This document shows positions 1 to 10,745 of a stretch of 64,000 nt of DNA, in pieces (positions within the stretch are counted from its first letter, which is position 1; each line of letters starts with the position of its first letter). The stretch is taken from assembly GCA_037176885.1 (NCBI GenBank), contig JAWWNJ010000156.1, positions 488,164 to 552,163 on the forward strand, written 5' to 3'. The stretch comes from Favolaschia claudopus (taxonomy: Eukaryota; Basidiomycota; Agaricomycetes; Agaricales; Mycenaceae). The notes beneath the pieces are model-generated. The model had not been told where the DNA came from. It ran no database searches and worked only from the letters and a program-made list of their open reading frames with translations. A program made the translations under genes and the position numbers.

Positions 1-804
1 CGTCATGTCGTCCCTTATGCTCCCGATCGCACAGTCCGCAATTCTCTCGCTCGTGCAGGCTACCCAGGCTTTGTACAGAAGAAGAAACCGAACCTTCTTC
101 CGCACCACATTGAGCAGCGCAAGGCAATGTGGAATCAGTATCAGGCTTGGCAGGATCCCGCAGTGTTTTCCCGTGGGATAATGATTTTCTCGGACGAGAA
201 AAAATTCATTCTCCATGGATCAGATGGAAGGAAGTACTGCCGGCGTCCACGGGGAAGGGATGCCCTTGTTGACAGGACCGTCCAGCGTCAGGTAGCTCAT
301 GGGCGAGGGAAGGGAACAGGTCGGGGAAAGCTTAATGTTTGGAGTTGTCTTCATCCCTTGGGAACTGGCCCTCTTGTTCGTGTGGAAGGAATTTTGACCG
401 CAGTACAGTATATCCAAATCCTCCAAAATGGCCTACTCCCCACCATTCTACGGCTTCCCCTCCTCCAATTACGGGACTTCTTCTATTTTCAGCAGGACAA
501 TGATTCAAAGCATACAGCACATCTGACGAGGGACTGGCTGCGCCAGGAGAACATCAATGTGTTCAATTGGCCCGCCAACTCGCCGGATATGTCCCCCATC
601 GAGAATTGCTGGGCTGAACTCAACCGCCGTGCCCGGCTTGACACGGAGTATTTCAATATTCACACATCCGAGGAACTTTTCGGGTTGTTGCAGCGCATTT
701 GGGGGTCAGAAGATTTTCAGATATATGCCAGGAAAGTGTACAACTCATTTCCCAAGCGCTTGGTAGAGTTACAGGAGAATAACTTTCAATGGGTTGACTA
801 TTAA
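1..804 (+). CDS. Tc1/mariner-family transposase, 5' end outside window
   Basis: The reading frame is open from base 1, so the gene starts upstream; the first methionine at 127 is internal. The early part (RNSLARAGYPGF) looks like the second helix-turn-helix of Tc1 transposases, which binds the TIR. The DDE nuclease core is visible: SDEKKF holds the first Asp, QQDNDSKHTA the second, and WPANSPDMSPIENCWAELNR the Glu of a DD34E triad. These enzymes cut and paste their element at TA dinucleotides. No stop or frameshift interrupts the visible 267 codons, so the copy could be recent or active. A candidate right terminus lies near 990-1006, where a run of G is followed by GTGACATCAG. Family assignment is firm; activity is inference. 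Confidence 0.9.
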   Translation, partial: RHVVPYAPDRTVRNSLARAGYPGFVQKKKPNLLPHHIEQRKAMWNQYQAWQDPAVFSRGIMIFSDEKKFILHGSDGRKYCRRPRGRDALVDRTVQRQVAHGRGKGTGRGKLNVWSCLHPLGTGPLVRVEGILTAVQYIQILQNGLLPTILRLPLLQLRDFFYFQQDNDSKHTAHLTRDWLRQENINVFNWPANSPDMSPIENCWAELNRRARLDTEYFNIHTSEELFGLLQRIWGSEDFQIYARKVYNSFPKRLVELQENNFQWVDY

Positions 805-1380
805 TGCCTGTATTTGCCGAATTTCATGTATTCTCTTGTAATATGGCCCAAATTGTCTTTTTTTTGTCGAAATTCTTCGAGCACAAGCTACTATAGACCC
901 ATATACACTACAATACACAATTTTCAACCGAGTCGAGGCATCGTGTCGCTCGAGAGAGGGGAGCAGGACTATTTTTGATGGCATTTCCCTTTTTGGGGGG
1001 GTGACATCAGATTTTGCCGCCACTGTATTCCGCATCTTGTGACTTCGCTTCATTTAGCTTCATTGTATTCGGAAAGAGGCAGCCGTAGTTCTGTGCGGGC
1101 GAGGAGTAGTCAGCCGGGGAATGTAACCGGCCGAGGTCCTGGTCGTGGGGCGATGGGATGCACGAGAGGCACCTAACACCCCACTCTACAGACTGCCTCG
1201 GAAATACTAAGTAAGTTACAAGATGATCTAACTTGAAAAATCCGCCACAAAACAAGCTCGAAACTCGAGATGGCAACGGAAAACCAATACAGGGTGTGGT
1301 GGGTGGGCAAAGAAAATCTTGAGATCTGCGAAGGATGAAGTGTGTCGAGGAAGCTCGACAGAGCGTCGTGCCGTGTGTGC
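805..1380. other. Gene-free tail of the Tc1 element and intergenic DNA
   Basis: No convincing gene. The stretch gggggggtgacatcag near 991-1006 resembles a Tc1-type terminus; a similar string (ggggggtggcgtcag) occurs at about 56397-56411, so this may be a terminal repeat used more than once here. Beyond 1010 the sequence is unremarkable. Confidence 0.4.
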
Positions 1381-1387
1381 GTGGTAG

Positions 1388-2601
1388 TGGGTACGGGCAT
1401 TGCCCTTGCCAAAAGCGGCAGCTTTGGTTGTGTTTGGTTGGCGTGGGACCTCGGTTCCAACTTCGCAAAGGCTTCAGCCTCTTACAACGGCGTCCTATCC
1501 CTTAGGTCCATTGATAAATGTTGTAGGGAATAAGCATTTAAACAAAAGTACTATGCCAGATTTTTGAATTTTGATGTGATTTGGTATGAGATCGCCTTTT
1601 TTTCGGAAAACCCAGCACCTTCACAACACATAGGGAAAATTTGAATAATCCGGCATAGTACTTCTCTTGAATGATGGATTCTGAGCAAAATTGCCCGCGG
1701 TGGTCAAAGGATTGGGCCGGATTTGAAGGACGAGAAGCTTTTCTACGGAGACGACTCGAAACCCCCAGTTCTATGGCCCAAATATCCCTGTTTTACTCCA
1801 CTTAGTATTCAGAAAGCTCTCAGTACTTGATATGAATGTATCTTGTGAATTCTTTCCAGGTAAATGAGGCAGCAACAGTTGTATGTAGGCGATCAATGGA
1901 ATTATCAAAGTAATATGCTGATAACTTTCTCAAATCATCAGAGATTCACTAAAGCCAAAGTGGAACCATGTATGAATTTACTGCCTTCCCAAAGGTTATA
2001 TGCCGGATTTCTTGTTTTCGACCTTCGGGGCTCACAGGACATTGATTTCAGCAAAATCGAGCTGGAAGTCATAATTTCTGGCAACGAAACACAGTGCTCT
2101 GTTAATATTATGATACACCCGCCTATACCAAGCAAACCTCCCACATAAAGCGTGGTATTCTGAGCCACCGTTCAGCCTGCAGAGCGAGCTGTATGTGCCA
2201 TTGTTGAAGCTTGTGACGATTGTGACATGCGTGACGAGGAAGCGAAACCCGTTGACTTCTGGTTCAAATTTGAGCCTGAAGCGAGATTCCAAGGTAGAAA
2301 GTTTGTTTTTTGTGCTGTGGAAGCGCTTGGAGGTGTTTTCCATGTTTTCTTCTACTACCTACATCCCGATGGTATGCCATTCCCACCTCAATTGCCCGAT
2401 ATCACTTGAGAGATGAAGAATTTCCTGAATATTTTTACAGATCCATGCTACAAGACATTATTTGAACACTTTCCTCCCTTATGTCCATGCTTCTACATCG
2501 TTGTGGAACGCAGAAACCGACGGAACATGCGGAGAAGGAGTTTGATTGGGGGCAAACAAGGCCAAAGCTGCCGCTTTTGGCAAGGGCAATGCCCGTACCC
2601 A
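1388..2601. mobile_element. 1214-bp DNA element with 40-bp perfect TIRs and 7-bp target duplication
   Basis: The left end reads TGGGTACGGGCATTGCCCTT and continues to 1427; its exact reverse complement occupies 2562-2601, a 40-bp perfect inverted repeat. The flanks are GTGGTAG at 1381-1387 and again at 2602-2608, a 7-bp target-site duplication. No transposase is recognised inside, so it appears non-autonomous. It carries a protein-like stretch at 1864-2409. A related but unpaired terminus (gggcattgcccttgcccgaa) lies at 16994-17015. Superfamily is not assigned. Confidence 0.8.
1864..2409 (+). pseudogene. Protein-like ORF with two in-frame stops inside the 1.2 kb TIR element
   Basis: One frame runs from the ATG at 1864 to the stop at 2407-2409, broken by TAA at 2146 and TGA at 2161. 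The sequence before the stops includes FDLRGSQDIDFSKIELEV and after them FWFKFEPEARFQGRKFVF and FFYYLHPDGMPFPPQLPD. The composition is protein-like, but I recognise no domain. The 15-bp gap between the stops could be part of an intron or decay. It might be a captured host gene fragment or a degraded element gene. Confidence 0.35.
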
Positions 2602-2941
2602 GTGGTAGAAGTCGGAAAGAGGAGAGTCACGTGACTCAGCACTCCGCTGTCACAAGACACAGCACTCCTTTCGCGGGTGATGGCAAATCGGTCGAGATTC
2701 CCACGCTTCTTATCAATCTCCAAGGGGAAAACCCTCGGCCGGGAAAACGAGTTTTCGGCATCCAGAAAGCCCTCGAAATGACCGATTTTTCTACTTACGA
2801 GTACGGAGGTCGTAGCGCACTTCTCCATAAATCCCCGCCTTCCCTTCCCAGTCGGCACACTATTGCCGCGCAACGCCGAAACATTTCCCTCCACATCACT
2901 GTTGGCGATGTCAAGTTGAGAAATGCTTTTCAAAGATATCA
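2602..2941. repeat. Intergenic, with a copy of interspersed repeat R1 (about 2677-2790)
   Basis: The segment runs from tggcaaatcggtcgagat to cctcgaaatgaccgattt. Related copies lie at 6276-6310 (start only), 12801-12934, 50692-51668 (split by another element), 52090-52177 and, inverted, about 61783-61870. Shared words are CCCTCGG, AAGCCCTCGAAATGACCGAT and GGCAAATCGGT. No coding capacity is seen. It is probably a small transposon or a conserved end of one. Confidence 0.6.
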
Positions 2942-3910
2942 AGATTGGAGAGCACGATAAAGTGAGGCCAGTCTGCTGTTAATTGCTCGGAGCCAACGAT
3001 TCCGAATTTTCGCTAGCGGGGCGGATCCAGTTTCTTGGATCACCCTTTCATTTCTTAATTTCCATATCAAATGAGCGACAGACGGGTGGCTCCAGCATTC
3101 TCGCATTTGGTCGCACCGCCGGCCATTATCTGCCCCATGGTGCGTCTCAATTCCTTCCCTGTCTTCATTTTCCACATTTCAGACGCAAGGTCCCAGACCT
3201 CTTTTTGCCCTGGTTCTTCGCATTGAGTCAGTATATGCTCCATGGACTCGTAGGTTCCACATCTTCCGCACATTGCCTTGTGCCTGTGATTCGGGATATT
3301 ATCCCAATACTCACCGACTTTGTAGGCTCCGTGTATCAGCATCCAGAGGAAGAATCTGATACTTCTTGAAATATCTTTGTTGAATGTCGCCCTCCAGATT
3401 TTCCTCGATGGGGGTTCGTCCCCGTTGCTGTTCGCCGCTGCAGCTTTCGCCAGCGCCATGTTCCGAGTCGTCGCAGGTCGTCTGAGTAGTGCCTGGTATG
3501 TACGTGGGTTTCTCCATCTTTAACTTTTTGATGATTTTGTAAGCCAGGGATTGAGTCATGCTCTTCAGTTTAGCCCCCAGGAGTACGAGCGATGCTTGCG
3601 CTTCGATGTTCAGGTTATCCTCCTCAGGTTTCAGGCTCCCTTCCCTAGCGAGTTTATCGGCCCCCTCATTTCCCACATTGCCGGAGTGTCCTTGAACCCA
3701 AGCCAACTCCGTCGGTGCCTTCCTTTCACGGATCTTGGCAGCGGTAAGTCTTGCCATTTCTGTAGATTTTTTGTGAGTCCGTCCATTGCGTATCTTGAAT
3801 CAGTATATATCCGTAGTGGGGCTGTCAAGGGTACGCGCTCAACTGCTTCCTTGATAGCAACCACCTCGCCTAAGGTAGACGACAAGCAAACGCGGACAAC
3901 CCTTCCAAAT
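2942..3910 (-). pseudogene. Retrotransposon RNase H / C-terminal fragment, frameshifted
   Basis: Reading the minus strand from 3910 down, an RNase H domain appears with IYTDSRYAMDGLTKN (catalytic Asp region) and then, in another frame, WVQGHSGNVGNEGADKLARE, the His-Asn-Asp signature. Next come FFLWMLIHGAYKVGEYW, a cysteine/histidine knuckle CGRCGTYESMEHILTQCE and finally HLIWKLRNERVIQETG. This order is the C-terminus of fungal non-LTR elements with an RNase H domain. At least three frame changes (near 3750, 3460-3310 and 3170) show it is dead. The reverse transcriptase is absent upstream, so only the 3' end of the element remains. Family identification is from remembered motifs. Confidence 0.8.
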
Positions 3911-3951
3911 CGGGAAGTTTGATCCAGTTACCATATATGGTAATTGAACCG

Positions 3952-4308
3952 CAGTGGTGGCAAAAAAAGAATGGCCGTGGGTTTTTCGATACTTTCTGGG
4001 CATGTACCGGGCCGAATTGGCTGAAATAAAATGTAGAGATGGATATATGATCATTCTCTACCATCTAGGGCAGTTATTTGAATATCATGTTCTGCAGATC
4101 ACCTGATAAGAAAATGATTTCAGTTTTCCCCATAACCGGAAAAGCTGAATGAGCTCTCATCAAAAATCTGTCAAGATAGCCCGAAAGTACTTGAAAAATA
4201 AAGCTAGCTCATCCCTTAGTTGGATGGAATTGACCCAAACTTTCTTTGAGCCCAAAGACACCGTCGGTGACTCGAAACACCTTGTTGCATTGTTTTCTGC
4301 GGCCACTG
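3952..4308. mobile_element. Decayed small TA-type element of the CAGTGGTGGCAAA family
   Basis: Left end CAGTGGTGGCAAAAAAAGAA, right end TTTTCTGCGGCCACTG followed by TA. The interior shares acttgaaaaataaagctagc and gatggaattgaccc with 6312-6401 and, more distantly, with the well-preserved copy at 56526-57178. No TA is left on the left flank. A second right end of the same type occurs at 4491-4522, suggesting another fragment. Confidence 0.5.
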
Positions 4309-4594
4309 TATCACGTCGAACGAGTGCTCTCGTGTACACATAACCCTGTTTACGATCAAAATTGTACCCCCCGAATTATTAATAGTCTTTATTCACCAGC
4401 TTTATAGCGGACACACACAAAATCCTTGGTTCAATTCACCAACTTTATAGCGGACACACTAATCCTTAGACAATAGCACTGTCACTTCAACGCTTTGTTG
4501 CATTATTTTCTGCGGCCACTGTACATTCGTCGGATCCAATCGAGGGCTGTTGTATCCCAAATCTCTAAGCAAGCACTGGGTGGCACTCATACAT
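4309..4594. repeat. Intergenic with a short 43-bp tandem repeat
   Basis: The words ttcaccagctttatagcggacacac (from 4392) and ttcaccaactttatagcggacacac (from 4435) are repeated 43 bp apart. The right end of a TA-type element (gcggccactgta) lies at about 4511-4524. The 3' end of the minus-strand F-box-like gene is at 4595. Confidence 0.45.
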
Positions 4595-6204
4595 TTAGGC
4601 ATAGTAATGGATCGAGACCGTCCCACCCACGGTGACTGCAACAACCGCGCCGTTTCGCGCCAACCTCATGCAGCTCCAATTCTTTTTCCGAGACAGCACC
4701 CACCGTGACGTCGCGCGCCGTTTTCCCGTCCTCGCTGACAGGGCGTCTACAATACTAGAGCCGGCGTTAGGGTCTGAGCTTGCCAGCCACTGCCCAGCGT
4801 TGAGGCAATAGCCCGCATACGAAATCTGTGGAGCGGATAACTGCGCTGAAGAAGCAAGAGCAGAAGGGTGGATAGAGATTTGAAGCTTGGAAGGAAGTTT
4901 GAATGCCGGTAGCAAACAGTAAATTACGACGGCTTGGCTTCGGAGCTGGCCCATGACGAGGTCAGTGGCTCTACGCAGCATGGAGCTGTGGGATCGAGTA
5001 GGCTTGTGGGCATACACGCCTACCCTGTACGCGTCGCGGTATAACAGACTAGGGTACACCCACAGCTTGGTATAAGTGCCTTCGTCCAGAGCATCTTGTC
5101 CATTTGTCAGAGGTTCAAGCTTTGCGAAAGGGATGTCGGGGAAGGGTATCGTTTGGAAGTCCGTATCGAGAAACTGAAACCCCACCCACATCAAGTCCAA
5201 ATCAGCGAGGGAGGTAACTGCCAGGTATGTGTGAAACGGCTTTTCGTCCTTGGTATAGAGGGCTACAAGATTGTTGGGAGTCAACTTGGTCTTGACCTGC
5301 AAGGAAGGCGGTCAGCATCTTGACGTAAGACAAGACACAATCACATCAGCTCACAGCCGTATACGGAGAGCTCATGTAATCCAGCCTCAGACACTTCCCC
5401 CGCCGCCAATTAATAAGGACGACTTCCGTCTGGTTGACATGGTACGGAATGAAAGCAAATACAAGCAGCTCTTCCACAAGGCAAGGCTCTCTGCACGAAC
5501 CACTCCCCGTAAACGCTAAGCTGAACACCTCGTTGACCTGATCATTCAGAAGATCAACCTCGTGAATGGTTAGACGGTCACTTGCGCATCGGGTTAGCAC
5601 TGAAGAATGTGTGGGGTACATCGGACCTACGAGGATGGGCTGGTAGCGGGAACAAGAAGTACTCGAAGGATTTGTCCGCCTGCGAGTAGCTCAATCGACC
5701 AGAGGGTGCGCTCGTAGTCGAGAGGACAGCAGTAAATTTTACGGCCTGTGTCAACATGGTGTATTTGAAGTGAGTTCAAGGTGCATAACCCTATATATTG
5801 CCCTCCTCCTAGAAGATGCAAATCGATAATCTCTTCTACTGGCTGTGAAACGAGGAAGCTTAATCGGCGTGCCGGTTGGCTCAAAGAAAATGTGGACAGC
5901 CAGGACTTGGGACCCCCAACCGCGCATTTGACTATCTGGATGAGCTCAACGGTTGAGACGCTGAGGCGATTGATCGGAGGGAGGTCGAGTAACCCATTGA
6001 AAGCGAGATTATCCAAGATGTCTAGCCAGAGCTGTTTTGTCATTGTAATGGCTCGGAGGCCTCTGCTTGCCTGTTTACCGACGGAGACTCAGCAGCTGAT
6101 AGCGGGAAAGGAAATTACTAAACCCTGGAGAGAAAAACAGTAGCATGAACCCCAGATAGAGCCAAAATTTGCAGGATAATGTCGGTGCCAAGATCCTCCA
6201 GCAT
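4595..6204 (-). CDS. F-box-like protein with degenerate propeller-type body, probably broken
   Basis: A likely start at 6204 gives MLEDLGTDIILQILALSG, an F-box-like helix. Then QLWLDILDNLAFNGLLDLPP and PRRLSFLVSQPVEEIIDLH-type segments follow, as in the large mushroom family of F-box proteins that bind SKP1 and recruit substrates for ubiquitination. A clear intron lies at 5297-5354 (GTGAGC to TTGCAG on the minus strand); another candidate is 49 nt long near 6034-6090. The protein ends HYYA at 4595. At about 5627 the frame changes (SPSS stop versus QPILVGPMYP) with no acceptable intron, so the gene is either a pseudogene or carries an error. The tiny exons between 6040 and 6140 are not resolved. 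Function assignment is moderate. Confidence 0.55.
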
Positions 6205-6275
6205 CGCGAACTGAGTATGGTACGGTGACGAGGCAAGTGGATCAGGTGATCAAAAGACCCCGACTTTGTTGACAG

Positions 6276-7350
6276 CAACCCCGCCATTGCAAGGGCGATG
6301 GCAAATCGGTGTACTTGAAAAATAAAGCTGGCTCATCCCTTAGTTGGATGGAATTGACCCCGGTTTGAGCTCGCAATGGCCCGTCCAAGTTGGGCATTTT
6401 GAGGATTTTTATTGGATTTTCTCTTATTTTCACTGTGGTTTCCGAACCCCCTGACTTTCCCATAGTCGGTTCACAAGGTTTTAATGGGAAATTCACTGAA
6501 AAACTTTGTGAATTTCACTATGAAGTTGTGAATTTCACGGAGATATTTTCACTGGGTCCAACTATGTGAATGGGACATTCCATGGTGTTAATTCACATGG
6601 TTTTAGAATGATATCTACCACATATTCCAATGAAAACTTTTTTCACTCCCTTCCAATGCTCCGGGAATTCACTTGAAAAAGTATGTGAAAACACAATGGA
6701 AACTGCATGAAAAATCTATTACCCACTCCTCGCTTTGCCCACTATCAAACCTACAAGTATTGGTTGCACTTCATCTGTACTGAGGTACTAATACTGCAGA
6801 TTTACTTACAAGTCTTCACTAACAACTATTAAGCTACATTGCTTAAACTATCCAAATTGACTATGTTACTGCATTAGGAGCACAACCAGTACTGGTGACC
6901 AGAACCATGTACCGTGTTCCGGGCAACTTGAACTCCATGAATTCCACGAGGTGCATGGGTGAATTTCAAAGACTCGCCTGGAAGCCAGGAATGAATTTTT
7001 TGAGCAGTTTTCACACAACTGCATTCATTCAATTTTCAAGCGAAATTCACATAGTTCGTATTGGCCTAACATAATTATGTGAATGAGCTACGTGAAGTTA
7101 CAACCCCCTGAATCTGAATTCACCAGATAATCCCATGAATTGTGGAATTCATGGTCCGGCTATGGGAAATTCAGGGGGTTCTACTTCCTCAGTGTTTTGG
7201 GTCAAAATGCCCAACTTGGACGGGCCATTGCGAGCTCAAATCGGGGTCAATTCCATTGAGTCAAAGTGCAAACTAGGTCTCTTTTTCAAGTACTTTTTTC
7301 CATCTCTACATTTTATTCCAGCCAATTCGGCCCGGAAAGTATCGAAAAAC
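6276..7350. mobile_element. Foldback element interrupted by a CACTG element
   Basis: The arm at 6312-6401 (acttgaaaaataaagctggc through caagttgggcattttga) is the inverse of 7201-7303. The outer right part (to ccacggccattctt at about 7350) matches the family at 3952 and 56526. The loop contains the separate element at 6431-7194. Left of 6312 lies a stub of repeat R1 (caaccccgccattgcaaggg). The right boundary abuts the end of the Plavaka fragment at about 7365. Confidence 0.6.
6431..7194. mobile_element. CACTG-terminated element, copy A (764 bp)
   Basis: Ends are CACTGTGGTTTCCGAACCCC and, inverted, CACTGAGGAAGTAGAACCCC, about 35 bp of imperfect TIR that includes GAACCCCCTGA and TTTCCCATAG. Both flanks are TTTT, consistent with a 4-bp duplication. 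The interior is rich in gtgaatttcac-like words in both orientations and has no ORF of note. Copy B is at 50779-51619. Confidence 0.75.
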
Positions 7351-7370
7351 CCACGGCCATTCTTTCTGTA

Positions 7371-8985
7371 CTTGGTCAATCGAGCGACAACCTCTTGATC
7401 CTCGTCGCGAATAGAAATCTGCTTATTCTAAGTGTTTTCATTGGAGTAAGATTCAACATTAGCTCACCTGGGCTTCCGTGTTGCGCTTATTTGTCTGGCC
7501 ATAGTGTTGTTTGACTTCTTGGTGTATTCCCTCCCCCGTTCGAGTGGTACCGTTGCGCAGCACACCCTTCAAACGAACATCATCGAGGGCGTGTATAAGA
7601 TAGTGTTGTTTCGGAAACTTGAAGTTCTTGTCGTAGTCCTCGGAAACGCGCTTCAGATAGAACTAGTCAGCAACTCGAGCTTAATGTAAAATGGTGGCCG
7701 TACCTTGCACCATTTTTCGTAGTCTTCTATGCATTGTTGAACGACAAGCTGTCGACTCGTCGTCATCACGCGTAAGCAAGCAACATTCGACACTTCAACA
7801 GGGCTCGGATGCACGGTATTCGATTTTGGGGGGAGAATCTCGCAGAGAATGTAAACAATACACTAAGAGGAAAGGGTTTCTCAGCATCTCCTTGAATTTC
7901 GTAGACAAACAATTGCCCAAACAAAACTCTGACCTTGAGAATATCGAGATGAGTTTGGCCGTCAGTGAAATCTTTCGTAGCCAAGTCGTTGATATGTTTG
8001 AGATTTCGCCAGCGAGAGAATTTTGCCATTCTATGACGGAAGTTAATTGAGTATCTACGCGGATCGGGAACATACCGTTTGGTGACTTCGGCAAGCAGAC
8101 CGAGTTTCTCGAGGAGATCTAACGTTAGCGACCACAGGTGGTGTCCCCACTTGCCTGCCTCGAGAAAATGGAGGAGATCATAAATGAACGAAAGGTACGG
8201 GTCAGAGAAACGGATGTTCCACATGAAATGCTGAATAAATCAGTATCTAGACAAGCTTTCCAAATAAACTCATACCGGTACGTCGTGCAGACCGTGGTCC
8301 ATCAAGAGCTTATCTCGTTGAGCTGCTGTGGGAGCACACCTGGCTCTTTCAACCACATTCCGCATCGCTTCAGAGCTGCGCAACGGAAAGAACTGATGAA
8401 GGCAGTCGAGCATCTCGTGAGAAACGAGACAGCGGGGGCAAGGGTGTTTCGCTCGGTTAGCTCGGCAACAGGTGAAGCTCCACGCCTCCTAAAATCCAAG
8501 GACTCAATTAAGAACCCCGGATAAAGGTTGCGAACCACATCATCACCGCAACGGACAGGTTCCCCAAACCATGACTTTTTCCAGATCGTTTCGAAGAGCT
8601 TTTCCATGACTTGCTGGTAGATTTCACGCTTGAATTGATTGAATTCGTAGTTTTGACGCTCCGTACGATTTTTGGAATGACCAGGGTCTTCAACCTAAGA
8701 AAATCGAATTCCAAACGAATTCTGCTTTCGCTGAGAGTGAAGAAACACACACCATAATCATGAATCCAATTATGACTCCGCCTCCATTGCCCGATGCGTT
8801 TCTGATCTCGGACGGCAGCCAGAGAGCACGGAGCACGATAGGAAACATCTTGACGTGGCTCGTTACAAGACCCTTGTCCAGCCAGATGTGAAGCGGTAGC
8901 CAGCAGTGCATGAGTGGATTTGCAATCGTGGCTGGTGCATACGGTACGTGCCAAGAAAAAATCTCCGCAAAAAACTGACAAGTCG
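7371..8985 (-). pseudogene. Plavaka (CACTA-like) transposase, C-terminal two thirds, frameshifted
   Basis: Reading from 8985 down: WHVPYAPATIANPL, HCWLPLHIWLDKGLVTSHVK, RNASGNGGGVIIGFM, KKSWFGEPVRCGDDVVRNL, HPCPRCLVSHEMLD, GKWGHHLWSLTLDLLE, FSRWRNLKH, DFTDGQTHLDILK, IEDYEKWCK, SEDYDKNFKFPKQHYLIHAL and GEGIHQEVKQHYGQTN. These motifs in this order identify the Plavaka transposase of basidiomycete DNA transposons. Introns with good signals are 8695-8752, 8231-8275, 7651-7703 and 7422-7467. One-base shifts occur near 8486 (after LIESLDF) and near 7768. The N-terminus is missing upstream of 8985 and the C-terminus ends at a repeat near 7365. It is inactive as it stands. Confidence 0.85.
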
Positions 8986-8994
8986 GTTCAGTTC

Positions 8995-9858
8995 AACAAG
9001 GCGATGGATAGGCAGCGGTCAAATACCTCCAGTCGTCTTCGCAACGATATTGGAGCTGTCTTCGTCGCCCATCTACACCCTCGCGTTGGCGATGCTTTGG
9101 ACATTCAAGATATGGCGCTCCGTGCTGGGTACGCCGACCTCATTGGCGGGAGAAAGGACGACTCCGGCAAAATAACATTTCATCCATTTGATGCACCGGC
9201 CCTGCATAGCGACGGCGCGGACCGCCTCAACGTCGAAACATTCCTGAAAAACAAGCTTGTCATGCATGTATGTATCATGAAATTGTGGCGCGGGTTGTGA
9301 AACTTACATTTGCAGGTCGCTGCCGCCGTCATTTATGGGAAGAAAAAACCTATCAAGATGGCGACCAACAAGCCATGCGTTTCCGGGCCCCGTTGCATGC
9401 AACAGATGCACAATATTTCGAACTCCACACCAGGCTTTGTTGCCTGCGCAGGTGCTCTTGTGAGTCCGAATACTTTGACAGCCGGCTGACACTTACTTCT
9501 ATGCGAGACGCTTTGGGCCCTGTCGATGGACGTCGAGCTCAAGAAGAAAGGTCAGCAAACAGGAATCAATTGGTACTCATGCTACGAATCGTACCTGCGT
9601 TACCTTCTTGAGGGGCTTCGCAATCGCTCCAAGCCCGTTCTCGCACTTTTCAGAGAGTGGGATGCGGAGCTTTTCCCGGACAGTGAAATGAGTCTTGGGG
9701 ATGTCAGAGTCACGAATGGCGCTGCCGGTGGTGACGAGCTGGATGCTGCGTTGGATGCGATCAGAAATGCCGAGGTCGAGGAGGAGGAGGACGTTGACAT
9801 GGACAATGCGGGGGATGGCGAGACCGGTAATGGCGAGGAGAGTGGTGATGACCAGTAA
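8995..9858 (+). CDS. Transposon-associated basidiomycete protein, acidic C-terminus
   Basis: The first exon encodes MDRQRSNTSSRLRNDIG and HSDGADRLNVETFLKNKLVM. An intron runs GTATGT (9267) to TTGCAG (9315). The next exon has VAAAVIYGKKKP and TPGFVACAGAL, then another intron (GTGAGT at about 9458 to GCGAG near 9509) and WALSMDVELKKKGQQTGINW, LFREWDAELFPDSE. The tail (EEEEDVDMDNAGDGE) is very acidic. I remember similar proteins beside transposases in mushrooms, but know no function. The start at 9004 is the first Met of the open exon; an upstream exon is possible because the frame is open to 8914. It lies head-to-head with the Plavaka fragment. The coding frame looks intact. Confidence 0.6.
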
Positions 9859-9916
9859 ATCACTCGAGCAATGCAATTGGAACAAAAAGAATATATTGTT
9901 TCGTATGAAAAAAAAG

Positions 9917-10555
9917 ATTTTAGTCATTACATCTCCTCGTCAAAACCGTTCGCTTTGTTGGGGATGGTGAGGCGATGTTCTCCTTGCCTGAGATGTAAAG
10001 CTGGGGGGATTTGGTGCCATAGATTGCAGACCGCACAGATTCTTCAAGCTCCCGACTATTCGCATCCCGTTCCGGAGTGCTGAGACGTAAGGAGCTTTGA
10101 TGGATGAGGGGCGAGTCGATGCGACTGAGTGGGCTGTCGTTCCCAACACATGCGTCGTGATGGACGCGGAATCGCTTGGGCGGAGGAGTAGTCGGTGGAC
10201 TGGCGGTTGCACGCCGAGTCACAGATAGTCTGGGCGCGGCTGCCGACGGGATGTAATGAATGAATTGAATTACATAATGGAAAGTACTATTACGCACCGG
10301 GCATACCGCGGATCTCGTCCCGCATGAGCTTCAACTCGCATTCCAGTTGCTTCACCGCGTCCTCCAGCACCAAATCCGGCCGGATACGTCTTCATTTGTC
10401 GACGAGGAGACATTGGGAATCCAGGCATCGCGTTGACGGCGAGCCTTCCGAGATGATTTGGCGCGCTGCGTGGCGGCGATGCGCTCGGGTTCTGAGTCCG
10501 AGACGTGTGAGATGTCTGAGGACGAGCGACGAAGGGTAGCAGAGGTAGGAGACAT
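9917..10555 (-). CDS. Small basic protein of unknown function with NLS-like PPPKRFRV
   Basis: A first exon from the ATG at 10555 encodes MSPTSATLRRSSSDISHVSD and a basic patch (RAKSSRKARRQRDAW). A coiled segment LEDAVKQLECELKLMRDE precedes an intron at 10240-10297 (GTGCGT to GGCAG). The second exon has SPPTTPPPKRFRVHHD and SGKENIASPSPTKR and stops near 9917. Between about 10399 and 10380 the frame must change, so the gene may be damaged or contain an unseen intron. It converges with the acidic protein gene on the plus strand. Its short length and NLS suggest a nuclear accessory protein of the neighbouring transposon; that is inference. Confidence 0.4.
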
Positions 10556-10679
10556 GAAGGTGGTGTATAGGGAGTCGGTGAGTGTCCATGGCAGCCGTCA
10601 GACCGTGTCATTTGTTTGGTCGTGCTTGGCTGTGGAGCTGACCTCATATGTTGGAGTTCACTTCCTCAACCAATAATGC

Positions 10680-10745
10680 GCGCGTGGCCGAACGGTAAGG
10701 GCTGCGTTTTGTCTTGTACTCCACGCCGGTTCAACTCTGACTGCT
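10680..10745 (+). other. tRNA-like sequence with Pol III A and B boxes
   Basis: TGGCCGAACGG fits the A-box consensus and GGTTCAACTCT fits the B box with one mismatch, about 45 bp apart. A proper cloverleaf is not evident: acceptor arms do not pair. It may be a tRNA pseudogene or the head of a tRNA-derived SINE. Two similar objects are on the minus strand at 30583-30665 and 41130-41215. Confidence 0.4.

Noticed and set aside
1007..1468. 153-codon minus-strand ORF
   Set aside because: It spans the boundary of the TIR element at 1388 and overlaps its terminus, so it cannot be one ancestral gene; no domain.
2493..2942. 149-codon minus-strand and 159-codon plus-strand ORFs
   Set aside because: Both run through the TIR terminus and repeat R1; they are shadows of repeats.
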